64,000 nt of DNA from Megalonaias nervosa (Eukaryota > Mollusca > Bivalvia > Unionida > Unionidae): assembly GCA_016617855.1 (NCBI GenBank), contig JAECUM010001795.1:124001-188000 (forward strand), in the 5' to 3' direction. The translations under genes were made by a program, and so were the position numbers. Below, piece by piece: positions 49,268 through 61,770 of this stretch (position 1 is the first letter of the stretch; each line of letters starts with the position of its first letter). A model generated the notes under the pieces. The model was not told where the DNA came from. It worked only from the letters and a program-made list of their open reading frames with translations, and made no database searches.

Positions 49268-49724
49268 AGAATGAAAACTTAAGTTATTTATTTTGTAAAG
49301 TAGGCACTCTCAGAGTTTTATCTCTGAAAATGTTCTATTTATGAGGTCCAATAAATAATAGAATATTCAAAGTCACTGGAGTTCACTGTAGTAGGTAAAA
49401 TCATCAATCTCATTCGGCCTTCACGAAGGAGGTCAAGTCCTTTAATGTGGTATGATCCACTGCTGAATCATCGTGATTTTGACCAGTTTTAATAGAGCTG
49501 CTAAACTGCTCTCTCAGTGTCAATGCACAGTCTCCCTGCTCCATATTCAATATGAAAAACGCATGTCAACTGCCACAATAGCCATTGTTGCTGATAAGGA
49601 TAGGCCCAGACTGGTCACCACTGTGATGGGTAGTCACTTGTGATTATTTCTTGCTTCACAGGCGGCCACGTTGGTTTGTGATGCAACAGGCATCAGAGGA
49701 GTTCTTACTGAGATAAGGGCATCT
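49268..49724 (-). other. Probable last exon (3' UTR) of Gadd45 B
   Basis: Acceptor 'tttttgcag' ends at 49725, joined to a donor at 49910 just after coding exon 4 (intron 49910-49725). A minus-strand AATAAA lies at 49292-49287. It parallels the last exon proposed for copy A. Confidence 0.5.
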
Positions 49725-49945
49725 CTGCAAAAAGACAGAAGAGTAATTTTATAAATATATACCGCTTTGCCATCTAATACTTATTATACAACACTCTTAA
49801 CAATGACCTATTTCAAGCTCTGTTAATATTAACTACTTGAGTATGATATAATCATAATTTTAAAATAAACACTGTAAAACCTTTAAGACCAAAAATAATA
49901 TTCGACTTACCATGACTAAGTTCCATATATGGTGTAATGGATTGC

Positions 49946-50107
49946 TCAGCTTGGACGTTCATCATTAGAGCTTGACCAACAGTCACTTAAAACTTTGTTG
50001 CCTTGGTGATAGTCTGCATCAGTAATAAGTATACAGGTCATGGTGGCATTGATATTGAGCTTCGTTTTAACTTGTAAATAGTGGGCAAGTTTCTCAGCAT
50101 TCATAAC
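49946..50107 (-). CDS. Gadd45 B coding exon 4
   Basis: 162 nt including TGA (49948-49946), acceptor 'tttcacag'. Encodes VMNAEKLAHYLQ and CILITDAD. The exon continues 35 nt past the stop to the donor at 49910. Confidence 0.87.
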   Translation of the reverse strand, partial: VMNAEKLAHYLQVKTKLNINATMTCILITDADYHQGNKVLSDCWSSSNDERPS

Positions 50108-51663
50108 CTGTGAAAATAAAAATGCATTTGTTTTAAAAAAGTGTCCATGATGATAGTTTAAGCGGACAAATAGTAGAAATTCTGAAAAGATCAACATTAA
50201 CATTAGTAAATTTCCTGTGATACTAATAAAAACAAATTATAAGGATTAAACATTGTTACTTTGCAGGCAACATTTTTTCATTTTATTTCGCACTAATTCT
50301 GATACATTAAATTTAGTTGTTTTTTTTTTAAAGAGCTTATTCAGTGAAAATATAGGGAAAAACATAGAACTTGTCATGAAAATAGAACAGGAGGTGTACC
50401 TTAATTATAGGTATTTCATTCTCCCAGCAATAGGCCTCTATGAGCTTGTGCTGGATGTGTATAGAGATGTCTGAAGTTTTGCTCATAGGCAGGACACACA
50501 TCTTCACACAATCTGGTTCACTGAAAAAAAGAGAGAAATTCATGATAATCGATGCACAGCTTTATCCCTTTCATACTGAACTATATACAGAGACCCACAC
50601 TAGTGGAAACGTATAGCGTATGTTTTTCTTCAGCAAATATAGCACAAATAAATTGAGTCTAGTCTAGATGCTACTAATATTTTCTATTTCTTAGAATTGA
50701 GACAATACAGCATCTAAATTTGAGAAATGTAATACATTTGTTATTAATATTTTCGATTCTTGCAGTATGTTCACTGGAGTTGTTTACATAGTTTAAATCA
50801 CAAAATAACTTACTTTTCAAGAACGCTTGCACACTCCTGAACACCAACGATAATTTGTTCTTCATCAATGGCTCGAAGTAATGCGTCTATCAACATATAT
50901 ACGTCATTTCCCAACAACATCCTGAAACAGTAGATAGGCAAGGTCAGATTCCCAGAAATGAGGGGCTGCATTATGAAGAAAGCAAATACTGTCCTGTCAT
51001 TCTCTTCCTTTCAAAAACTTTACCAAGAAATTTTAACTTACATAAAAATATTTGTAATCGTTTTGGGCGAGTATTTTATCCCTGTGGAAATAAAGTTTTA
51101 AAGTATTATTACATTTGTGGCTTATATATATATATATTCAGTGTCTGTACCGGTCGACCTATGGTAACCTACAACACACATTTGTTGTATGAACATTTAT
51201 GGCCTACCATTTATGAACCAGCCAGTATTTTTCCGTTATCGCGAGGTAATGTTTCATACTAAAGTGAGAGACAGAATTTCTTCTTTCTTTAACAAATCTC
51301 AGCAAGAGTCTTTTCAAACAAGCCCCCACCCACCCCTTTAATTGGTCGATCCCTAAGAATTCAACCAAATAATGTTTATCTAAAAGAACGACACCCCTAC
51401 GCCCCACCCTGACCCTCCTAACAACAGTATCGGTTTGAATAATGTTCACATTTCATTCACAGGGGCTGTGATTTCATTACGACGAATGCTAACAAAAAAG
51501 GCTCGAGTATCTTTTGTATAACATCATCTTTGGACATGGTAATTTGATTGTGACCAAACACAAAAAAAGGAAAATATAAATAGGATGGTTTTAAATACCT
51601 TTTCTTCTCTCCTGTAGTGTTATCATCGAAGTCAGGGAATGAAATGTCGGTTACAAAATCCAT
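49946..51663 (-). CDS. Gadd45-family protein B (151 aa, four coding exons)
   Basis: Reconstructed minus-strand gene with coding exons 51663-51599, 50921-50814, 50520-50400 and 50107-49946, all GT-AG. Intron phases equal those of copy A, and exon 3 is also 121 nt. The core reads IHIQHKLIEAYCWENEIPI, close to copy A. Exon 2 gives IIVGVQECASVLE, matching the strand and helix of the family. The C-terminus has CILITDADYHQGNK where vertebrates have HCVLVTNPHSSQWK, then ends early. The N-terminus differs from copy A (MDFVTDISFPDF). An in-frame ATG six codons upstream (51681) would give 157 aa. The acidic loop is again poor (MSKTSD). As in copy A, a role as a stress-response regulator is inferred from family membership. 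Introns are short (0.2-0.7 kb). Confidence 0.9.
50400..50520 (-). CDS. Gadd45 B coding exon 3
   Basis: 121 nt, acceptor 'tttttttcag', donor 'gtacac'. Encodes EPDCVKMCVLP through ENEIPIIK and ends in phase 0 at the same residue as in copy A. Confidence 0.92.
50814..50921 (-). CDS. Gadd45 B coding exon 2
   Basis: 108 nt, acceptor 'tgtttcag', donor 'gtaagt'. Encodes MLIDALLRAIDEEQIIVGV and QECASVLE. Confidence 0.9.
51599..51663 (-). CDS. Gadd45 B coding exon 1
   Basis: 65 nt from the preferred ATG (51663-51661), ending in phase 2 at a weak donor 'gtattt' (51598-51593). The downstream ATG was preferred because it follows 'gaagaca'; the upstream in-frame ATG at 51681-51679 is an alternative. Confidence 0.7.
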
Positions 51664-51681
51664 TGTCTTCGTAAATATCAA

Positions 51682-51815
51682 TCGTCTGCTACTGTGATCT
51701 AGCGCACTATATTAAACGTCCGCCCGCTTTGGCGTCTAATGTATTGTATGGTTTCGAGAAAGATACAAGAAGTTTTCTATGCAAAGGTTCTCGCCCTGAA
51801 ATCTGATTGGCTGAC
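51682..51815 (-). promoter_or_regulatory. Probable proximal promoter of Gadd45 B
   Basis: On the gene strand: a CCAAT box in 'cagccaatcaga' (about 51803-51814), a GC box 'gggcgg' (about 51720-51725) and an AT-rich 'tttaatatag' (about 51707-51716) that could act as a weak TATA. The transcription start was not determined. Confidence 0.5.
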
Positions 51816-53418
51816 TTGAACTAACTGTGAATAGGCTTGCCTACATATCGCTGGAGAATGTCTGGACGCGTGTTCGTGTAGGCCCAATTCAAGTCGGTAC
51901 TGGAGTATTCTGAATATTTGTTTCAAACATTATTATTGATCAAGTTCGATTTCTTTTGTCACACGTAGAGTACCCGCTATGTTTTTTGTTAATACAACGA
52001 CATGCATATAACAATATTCCCCTGCCTTCAACATAACCACCATGTTTGTGAGAACTGACACCATCTACAAAATAACGTCTTCCGTACTGCACAATAAACA
52101 GAATACAGAAACCATGCAACATTCAGGCGGGATTGTTACAAGTGAACATGATGACTTCATTATAGCAGAAAGACAATTTCAACGAAATGTATTTGTTTTT
52201 CTCAAAGAGAAATAATTTATCAATGGCATCAAGCTGGGGTTCTTTTTATAGGAAAAACATTTCGTATAAACTTTGCCCTTATGCATCCAATTTATTATGT
52301 AATCTGTTTCTTTCATGAAAACTTATCCACGAGACAAATAAACAGTAGTTTACGAGTCATTCTAGTGTAATTTATTTATTCACTTCTGCAGTGGGATCGA
52401 GTACGATTATTTGCAGCTGTATGGGGTCATTGAGGAGAGCTAGACAGACGTTCTGTACTTTTGCAAGTATATAGCCAACGCTTGCCCAGGCTGAACTGCT
52501 TGCTCAGATAATCTCTGTGTACTCGGCAACTATTTCACCTCCCAGAGTGCAGTTCTTTCTCCACATACCAATCTGAATTGGGGTCAGCACTTTCTGTTAT
52601 AAGCACAACTACGTAAACCCGTCGAACTGTTGGGGTTCATTCAGTGGTGGCTGCCACCCCCACTAGTAGTACAAATTAATGTGAATAATTGTTTAACTCG
52701 CATGCCCCATGCAAGAAGTCAACAGAGTTTGAAATGTACAATTCTCTCGCTTGATATGTTACAATGTACATACATGTTAATGGATCATTGTATGCCTGAC
52801 GTGTATGGGAATTTTGATTATAAACAATTCAAGTAAATGTAGATTTTGTGTGAGTAAGGTCAGCTCTTGTTTATGATTCAAATTATTACGGCATAAGATA
52901 CCCCTTACACTGGTTAAAAAATTAGTATAAAAAAAAAATCTGTGTTGTAAAGCTTAAAGCAACGGCTTTTCGAACCTGCCTCATAAACTGAGCTTTTATT
53001 GGTTATTTAGTGTTTCAGACAGATGTACCTGTACTTTCTTTACAAAAATAATGAATAATGGGGTGAGAGGTTTTAAGAGCTAACTACTGCGATCTGAACA
53101 ACCAATGGCACATTATCGCCTATCTGGAAGAACTGACAAATTTAGGCAGTAAAACACTGTATCTAGCAAATGGATTGAAATGAGGAATGCCAGAAAAGTT
53201 CAAGTTAAAAGGGAATTAAAATCTTGAAATCAAAATTGGATACAACATCATTGATACAATCATTGTAAGGCATATTCGCACAAGACGCACTGTACAAGCA
53301 GATAAAAATTTCAAAGCGCTATCATATCTCGGAGTTTAAATACAATACATTTAATAAATGATACTCCCGTGTGGTCTAACGAAAGATGTTTAGAATCAAA
53401 ACAGTAAACGTTTACTGC

Positions 53419-53422
<4 letters not shown>
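51816..53422. other. Non-coding stretch
   Basis: No gene or element recognised. A lone 'cagtggtggctgccaccccc' near 52640 may be a MITE scrap. Confidence 0.4.

Positions 53423-53487
<65 letters not shown>
53423..53487. repeat. (AT)n microsatellite
   Basis: About 32 AT units. Confidence 0.97.
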
Positions 53488-53489
<2 letters not shown>

Positions 53490-53819
53490 CGGAATTCTCA
53501 CTATTCAGTCTCTTTTTAACCTTCGTCACGGACAAACATTTACTTGGTACTTTTTGTCCCCTAACGTGAATCACTGTTTTGACATGGGAACCGGATGCTT
53601 TGGCCCGATTGGTGTCGAGGCTTCGTACGCCTTGACCTTAAGTCTTACGTCAATGTAAAGAACTATCAACAATATTTAAGGCAGTTTTGATTCCATAAAT
53701 AACAAAGGGGAAAAAAATGACACAGTGATTTGCTTGTTTGTTGCAGAACAAAAGCCAAAACAACTGAATGTGAAACTTGATGTCTTACGGAAGTCAAGTA
53801 ATGCATACATGTTGATATG

Positions 53820-53960
53820 CAGGCCCGGCCCTAGGGCAAGGCGAACGAGGACACCCTGTTGGGCCCCGCGCTTCTCCGCAATGCAATTTATTTGCTTGAG
53901 GCCCCGCCCCGCGCTCATCGCTTGTTGCCTTGGGCCCAACACATCCTAGGGCCGGGCCTG
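53820..53960. mobile_element. hAT-type MITE with perfect 8-bp TSD
   Basis: 141 bp, GC-rich. The inverted ends CAGGCCCGGCCCTAGG match over 16 bases, flanked by a perfect direct repeat TTGATATG (53812-53819 and 53961-53968). No coding capacity. The sharp ends suggest it is among the younger inserts here. Confidence 0.92.
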
Positions 53961-53968
53961 TTGATATG

Positions 53969-55852
53969 TATTAAGTTATGATCTTATATACAACTATTTA
54001 GAAGCGTGTTGCTTCTAAATAGTTTCTAGATGGGCTATTTGCTCATTAAGAACTACAAATTACAGAAACGTAAGTGCACATATATTTTTTAATTCAACCT
54101 TCAGATTTATTTGTTATAAGTTTTTCTTGGTCTCCTTGTTTTTGTGCGAGTGCCATATAGTGTGCTGTTCACTTGTAAGGACTTTCAACGAGAAATAGTT
54201 ATATTACTTTTACAGTCGGTCTGTCTCATCTATGTGTCAACTGCTAGCATGAAAAACTGGTGCACTGAGTCTGCTTCGACAGTTCACTCTCTTGTCAATG
54301 CATCAAATGCAAACACAAAAAAAAACTGTCGCATTGTGTCAACGATCGTCTCTCGCATGTTCAACTTGTGAACTAATACTTCCTGTATAATTTACAATTT
54401 TAAATATATTTATCATTGCAAAATATAGAAGATAAAGCAAATAATCTTATATTTGGAATCGAGTACACGGTCTAATAAACAGCTAAACCCATTTCTCTGA
54501 CCGAATGGAACAGTTGCATACGATTTTGTACAACTCTAGTAAACGGTATACAAGCATGACGAGCAAATTTCCCCATAGTTACTGTGTGAAACACATTCAT
54601 ATTACAATATATTCCTCTATATTACAATAATACTCCTCTATATGACAATAATGCTCTATATAGTATAGTCTGCTTTAATTTGAATGAACCATACCTATAG
54701 CATGTACATAAACATATCGTTATACAATCTGCATGTGTGGAATGAGCCGATCTTTCCGTTTTGCTATACGAATTCATGGGATGCTTTTTTATCCTTTTGC
54801 CTTTCCTACTGGAAAGAATGGCAATTTTAAAAAAAAGTGCCTTTTCCTTCTGTTAGAAATTGCCGATACGACTTTATTTTGTGCAGATAAGATAGAAATT
54901 GCCGATAAGACGTTGTTCTGTGCAGAAAAATGTGCATGTTTTGTTTCGGTTTTAACTGTAGAAACCCGTATGAAACAAGTTAACAAAATCTCGCGTATTC
55001 AGTTTTAAAAATGTAAAACTAGGGAGCACGGCCCTGCGGCTGAATGTGCTCTAGATGGACCTCATGTTGCTATTGTACTTACTGATTTCGGTGAAAGGTC
55101 AGAGTTATGTGGTCTTCACTGTTTGTGTGTGTACGAGTGATTACATTAAATTCTCATACACTGATTTAAATAGAACAGTTAAAATAAATATTTACATCTG
55201 CAAAACAGTATAATTTTTACATTGTTTTGACGCGGGGGTGGGGGTGGTATTGATGGGGGTTAAGAACTCCGTTGGATGGTGACTCACCCCTATAATTCCT
55301 TGAAATTACAAGTTGATGTGGGCGTACTCGAACTAGCACACAAAACTGCTGATAGTGAAAGGGAAGCAACTCTTAGCCTTTTGAGGGTAAGTCAGAAGTT
55401 TGGTACAAAATTTCATGCCATATTTCGTATTTGTGCAAATTTGTTGTTGACATCGACGCAGGTCATAACGTCTTATAATAAGCCTTTTCTTCATCTTCGT
55501 TTATTTTTTGTTTTCTTTGTCGTCAGTGACTGACATTTAAATGTTGTGAAGACCTGGCATCGTCGTTCTCTAAAAACATCGGAAACCTTGTCTACAATAG
55601 TAACACACTTTTGAACCAGTATCGAAATAAACCTAAGTATGGATTATTTCTTCATCATGTAAAGTTTTAGTCTGATACTCAACTGATTCTGTAATCATTA
55701 TTTTATTTGTAATTTACAATTTTTCACCATAAAGTAAACATTTAACTTTAAAAATGAATTTGGGTGGAAAGTGCAAAAGCAGAGGTTAGGATTCAATTTC
55801 AACGCAATCGACGAAATTTTGGGTGTAATTCGTTTCTTTTTTTAAAAAAAAG
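53969..55852. other. Non-coding stretch with one short tandem duplication
   Basis: A segment of about 45 bp starting 'gaaattgccgata' is repeated in tandem at about 54855-54935. A plus-strand frame (54733-55008) crosses it but shows no domain. Confidence 0.4.
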
Positions 55853-56700
55853 ATCATTACGCATATTTAATTTATATTATGTGCTTGACTTTTGTCCTTG
55901 ATTGTGGGTAGAGTTTTGGTCTACCTAACTATTGTCATATTTTGCTCTCCTGATTATTGCCATGATTATAAAGGTAAACAAGATGTTTATTGAAATTTAA
56001 GTTCAAGGCGTAAACATGTCTACGAATTTCATGAAATTTTCGGTTAAAATGACCCACATCCTGGGCATTCTTCTGTGTCTTAGGTCAAGTCAAATTGGTG
56101 TATATCTATCTATCTGTCTATCTGTCTATCTATCTATCTATCTATCTATCTATGTTTTGTAAACAAAATTTTCATTCCTGTTTTAATATCAGTCATTGGG
56201 AATCTTTAATCAGTTTGTAGTTTTGTTCAGCTATAAGTTCAAATGAATCATTTATTGAATTACAAAGTGCTCTTTTCTTTATCGGACTAAAACAATACTT
56301 TGGGATTATTGTGAATTCATTAAAACACATTCCCGATTATATCAATGTGATACATCGAGACTATTGGTACATTAAAGATTATTGGAAGTCATTCGGAACG
56401 TTCTAAATTTTTGTACTCGTGATAGAACATTTAGGATAATGTGGGATTTAATTCATGATACTGTGTTTTTAGGGTAACCATCTCAGTCTCCTAGGACTAC
56501 TTCTAAATCTCAGTCTGGCACAACTTTTAGAAATCAAACTTCTAAGAAGACTGATCAGAAATCTTCACCTTTTCCTATCTTCACCTATTATAAGAGGAAA
56601 GGGCAAGCCATTCTGATTGCTATAGATTGAAAAATAAGGAACAGAATACAGACAGTTATTCCAAATTCTCTTATTTCAAAGACGTCAAGGTCACTCTCTT
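55853..56700 (+). mobile_element. Rearranged LTR-gag fragment of the Gmr1-like family
   Basis: 55853-56470 aligns with the LTR at 26264-26942 ('tttaatttatatt', 'gggattattgtgaatt', 'gtcattcggaacg'). It carries an inserted (CTAT)n tract (56102-56153). From about 56471 it switches directly to the late gag region, matching 23430-23640, with a worn zinc knuckle ending SHSDCYRL near 56607-56630. Leader and early gag are missing, so it is a deletion derivative. Confidence 0.75.
56102..56153. repeat. (CTAT)n microsatellite
   Basis: About twelve CTAT/CTGT units inside the LTR fragment. Confidence 0.95.
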
Positions 56701-56710
56701 ATGATTGGAC

Positions 56711-57170
56711 TCAGATCACAATTATTACTCCCGGTTCAGTACCCCGAAATTAGTCCCATTCTATTTTTTGAGCACTTTTCCTCTCTTATTTTGGTGGTGA
56801 TGTAAGAATTAAATTTTGCTATTCTTGATATTGATTTCAAGGTACTTGTTTAGTCTTTAGATTAGAATATGAGCATATGGTGTGGGTGTCTGTGTGTATT
56901 TTTGGCGACAGTGCACTGTGAGTAATGAGACACTGATGGAATCGGGTCACAATTATTACTTCCTGTTCAGTATTCACGAATGTAGTCCCAGTCTATTTTA
57001 GAGCATTTTTCCTATATCCTTTTGGTGGTGATACAAGAGATGGATTTAGGCATTTTTAATGTTGATTTAAAGGTAATTGTTTATCCTTTAGAATTTGAGC
57101 GTTATGGTATGGTTGTCTGTGTGTATTTCGGCGTCAGTGCACAGTGAGTGGTGAGGCACATATGATGATC
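56711..57170. repeat. Diverged tandem duplication, period about 231 bp
   Basis: The 'tcacaattattac' anchor occurs at about 56716 and 56947. Both units contain 'ttttggtggtgat' and 'gtctgtgtgtattt' in the same order. They have diverged by many substitutions. Confidence 0.8.
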
Positions 57171-59759
57171 CGATAGTGAAATTTGTGACCCAATGCGTGG
57201 TGCTTTCTTTATAGTTAAAAAAATGCCAGACAACATATAACAAAAACTTCATCGTGAGTTCATCTACTTTAAAATACGATATGATTTATTATCATTTGGA
57301 CACAATGAAACTTACAGTACTAAGAAACAACTATAGAGACTAGATAAAAGTAAATATGATCTGAGTCCTGTCAGTGTCATATCCATGAAGTTTAACTTGG
57401 TATCCAAAATTTATTATTCAAGCTAGGCACACGTTATTTTGATATGTCGTGTATATTACCTTTAAAAATAAACTATAAAATTTTAAAAAATTACAAATTG
57501 AAACTTAAAAAGATTTTAAGTGAATTAAAAAATAAAATATTTACATTTATGTAAAACATGCGCTTGCACAGAGTCTGTCTGGTTAATACTCATTATTATC
57601 AACATGTAAATAATCCAAAGCCTTATACATGTTGAAATGATAGATTATTGTGACATTCGGTCGGAGAAAATATCTTTCAAATTCAGAATGAGGCCTTTAT
57701 ACAAAAACATTAAGACATCTTTATTTTTGATATTGTGCCATTATGTCATTTATACTATTTATTATGGGTCCAAGCAGTTACTTTTGTGTTTATAATGAGA
57801 TGATTCTATGAGTAACACGCATCTGCTTGTTTGGCTTTCAATGATTATTTATAAACATAGTTACAATGGTGCCTAATGAGAGGATGTAGATAAAAATTAT
57901 ACGGTAAAACTTACTGAGGTTGTCTACTAAGCCGTTTTTAACTGTCAGGGAATGAAAAATGTTCAAAGGAATATAGGTCAAAGGGATAAAATATACTTTC
58001 TCCAGGTCTATTTACTTTGGACGTAAAATCAACAAAATGAAGTAAGTCTAATACAAAATGCACCATGTTTATTGTTCAGCTTGGTTTGGACATTGACTGA
58101 CAAAGTACGGCACCGTGGCATAAGCCGATATCCCATTCTAATGAACCATTTTACTTTATACATTATTAATTGCTAATAATAATTGTTAACTGATACTCTA
58201 AACATTACACCAGAAATGTTCAAACAGTTGATTTGAATTAACTTTTGTACAACTGATCTTAACATGGTTACATATTCCACATGAGCAAATGTCCATATGT
58301 TTTTGAATGTTTGAGATCAGTCACATTCAGTACATCACATAGGACCTAATCGTACCTATAATTGGATCTGTTAGGCACATATTTGGCAGTATGCGCTTAA
58401 AATATCCAAAATGTTATTTCCATAATGAATTTACTTATATGTGGTAAATATATTTTAATGTATTACTTTGACAGAGTGTGGTTTTGTATCATCAGCTGAT
58501 GTCACATTCCAGTGAACCATTTGTTATGTGTAGGCTCGTACAAAAATAACAAGAGAAAAGAGTGAAGTCAACAAGCTTTGTATATTTGAACAAAATAATT
58601 TATTTTCCTAGAAAACAATGTAAAAATTGGAAATAGGACTTACAGTTTGTGAATATAATCCAAGATTTAATCCTAAGAATGAAAAATACAAGTCCTATCA
58701 CTAAATAGTTATAATAAAATCCGAGTTCGAATCTCGATGAAATTCCAATATGGAAGACGATGACGTCAGATGTGGTTGTTGTACAAATGGCAACAATTCC
58801 TCAACTGAATCACAGTTTATGTTTCGTATCACTCCAGAATAAATTTCCACTGAATTTCTTTCTCCCAGAACTTTTTATAAAAAAGTACACTTGTTTGGTT
58901 TTCTAGAGAATAAATTATTAAATTCCAAAAACAAATGAACTTCAAAAACAATCTGGCTTCAACAATTGAAACCTCTCGAGCCCTCAAGGTTTAAAATACA
59001 ACTGAATAAATTTAATAGCAATTTGCTGTTTTAAGCCTCGATTTTAGGTCACATGGTACTACACGTGATAGGCTGCGCGATTTACTAATTTGAACATCGC
59101 AATAATATAAAATGCCATTTGTCACGTATGCAAGAATAGCCCTATCTAAGTACCAGATTCTCACTCTGAAATAAATTTAAAAATAAAGCATTGTTTATTC
59201 AGACTACACGTAGGCCTAAATGACCTTGGCAATAGCCAATCGTTTTCGCGTAGTGTTTACAAAACGGTGTACCAGAGTGAGCTAAAAATAATGCTAATGT
59301 AACACCTTTTACGTTTTAGATTAACAGAATTTACTGAAAGAAAATATCGAATCCCGAGAAAATAATCATTACAGTAAAATGTAATGAAACAAAAATAAAA
59401 TAAAAAAAGAATTTTAAAACTAACACACAAGCAATTTAATTACATATACGTCACACATTGTACTTAAAAATTGTTAACTGACACTCTAAATATACACTAG
59501 AAATGTTGAAACAGATCATTTGAATTTTTAATTAAGTCTGTTCAGTTTGTCTTAATAAGTACATGTTACATGTCCGACATATGCAAATATCACAAGTTTT
59601 GGGGATCAGAATTTCACATTTAGTTGATGATATGCTATAGTTCTGGCCCATCTATGATGTTTCACAAGGACAAAAACGAACATAACCAACATATTTCGCA
59701 CTATCTTGAGCCTGATGCTTAAGTGCACGCACAACCAACTGGTATGCCAGCCAGACCTG
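57171..59759. other. AT-rich stretch with a dispersed diverged repeat
   Basis: No gene recognised. About 58180-58330 and 59465-59600 resemble each other ('aattgttaactgatactctaaa' type anchor, 'agaaatgtt', then a 'catatgc/catgagc' segment), suggesting an old dispersed repeat. A lone B-box-like 'gagttcgaatctcg' lies at about 58722. Confidence 0.4.
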
Positions 59760-61194
59760 GTGCTGGCGGCGCCGCTATTCAGTGTATAAACCTAAATGTT
59801 AACCTTGGATTTCTGTAGCGCCGAGTACAACTTCATGGAGACGCATTATCATTTTCTAACGCGATTCCTCTGTCAGATATTGGGGATTTGTAGAGATGAC
59901 GGCAAGGACTGTTTTCAGAGCCAAACAAACAGTTATGATATATCGAAAATTCAATGCCGACGATACAATTTGGCATGACGACGGCGTCACTGTTGACTAA
60001 ATTGTGTTGGACGTCGGACAAGATTTTAGTGTGATTATATTTGACCGGATATGTATGTCTGAAATTTCTTTGCAGTTAAATGGTCATCAAGAACCCTGGC
60101 AAGAAATTTTGTTTGACTTCTCCTCCTTCTCCACTTCCTCTACCACGACTACTCTTCTGCCGACTTCGACTGACTTGGCTAGTCTCAATTCCGTCTCCAA
60201 CTCTTGAAGACTTTGGACCCAATGGAACCCGAAGTTCTATGTCCCCTATAAAGCTTCCTGTGAAAACACAAGGACGGTACAATCTTAGCCCTCATCTCAC
60301 ACTACACACAGCCTATCATCAGATAACGGCTATTAAATTTCTTCGGTCACGCATTTGTTCACATCGAGATACCCATACGTTCTTGCATTGTAAAAAGCAA
60401 ACGTCATCATACAGCACGGTATCAATTACTTTTCATACATACATCAATAAATTTCGTCACATCGGTACATATTCCTAATCCCGTTATACTACACAATATC
60501 ACAATAATCAGACGCATTCCTTTACCTTACAACTCATACAAAGTACACAAATATTCAAAACTCCATGCTCTGATATACACATACGTCCATAGTAACTAAT
60601 CTTACATAGATCAACCATTCCAAATTTACAATTCAAGCATGTGTAAACTCTAACATAACGCACTAATAAATGCACTAGTTTACTACGAAGTAATCTAATA
60701 GAGAATTACAAAATTAATTCTGACCACAAGCAAACAATCTATATAATTCCGCCTCGCGTCTAATAATTCTCTATGTAAGCTCAAGCCCATGTCTCAAATA
60801 CGCATGTAAATGAAACACTACAAAGGTAATTCTACATACTAAACGATGCAAGTAATTAAGTATACATACTACAAATAATTACAATTATGATGCCGTAATA
60901 TTCTGCAAAAATCGAGCAAATAACTCAATGACATTTTCGAAGCTTTGTCTTTCCTTAGAATGTACCTCTAAGTTTTGCCGCCAAATTACGAGTGGCTCCG
61001 TTCTCGGAGTAAACCCTATTGATTTGCAATCCTTCTAGGCGAGTACTAAATTTTCGCTTACGAGTTCTGACAATTATCATTCGGACTGCATTGTAATCAC
61101 ACCCTCAATCTCAATTCCGACTGGATATCGCTGTGAACCGATCGAATCAAACTTAGTGCACAATGTCCCTCTCGCTGTCTGTCAACGTGGGGCA
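59760..61194. other. Mixed stretch without a supported gene
   Basis: 59.8-60.3 kb is less AT-rich and has modest frames on both strands with no recognisable product. 60.3-60.95 kb is rich in short 'acat/cata' words and has nothing codable. Confidence 0.35.
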
Positions 61195-61770
61195 TAGATG
61201 TGATAATTGCAAGCCTTTGTCAGATGGTGCGATCTATCGCCTGTGCCGATCCAAGCTTCCGGTCTCCGGCCGGTCATGTAACCTTGCGTAAGAGATTAAC
61301 AAATCAGCATGCGAAAATAGCGAGTGCAATAAAAAATAATTGCGGGGCCAAACTGAAACTTTCGCCAACCATGTTAACTGGAATTGTTCCGGTGTGGCTA
61401 ACCTAAACAAAACTTGATCAGCTTAATGCGGCCAAACAAAAGAACACTTCAGTGACATAAAACAAAATGTCAATGTCTGGGGTGACACAAATACAAAAGA
61501 GCTGTAGAATATTTCCATTTCTCGCGACGATGCCAGCGTTGTATGTGGCTGAGACTCCAGCGGTTGCAAATTCGGCTGCGTTAGGGGCTGTCAGAAATGT
61601 ATCCGGGATGGCTGTTAAAAGGGGGTTGGAAGCCGTATAAGCGGCTCGTAGACGAACAAAAGAAGGTAAAGGTCTTCGACAACCTGAGACGATTTCTAAA
61701 ATATCCACAGGCAAAGGTCTTCCACTACCCGGGACATTACGAATAGGTCTTCGGTTGTAATGTCCGCATA
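61195..61770 (+). pseudogene. Unidentified coding relic, possibly Polinton-like
   Basis: A plus-strand frame at 61200-61406 contains HAKIASAIKNNCGAKLKLSP, which resembles a recurring motif in small structural proteins of Polinton/adintovirus-type elements (from memory, weak). A second frame from about 61529 reads MPALYVAETPAVANSAALGA, then passes a stop into a basic segment. I do not recognise it. Base use is less AT-rich than the flanks, and frames are broken. Confidence 0.3.

Noticed and set aside
58715..58745. Isolated B-box-like sequence as a SINE or tRNA
   Set aside because: No A-box at the right distance and no family body around it.
60076..60478. Overlapping frames on both strands near 60.1-60.5 kb as a gene
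   Set aside because: The peptides are low in complexity (Ser/Pro or Arg/Gly runs from a CT/GA-biased segment) and resemble nothing I know. An acceptor-like 'ttttcacag' at about 60257 on the minus strand is not enough.
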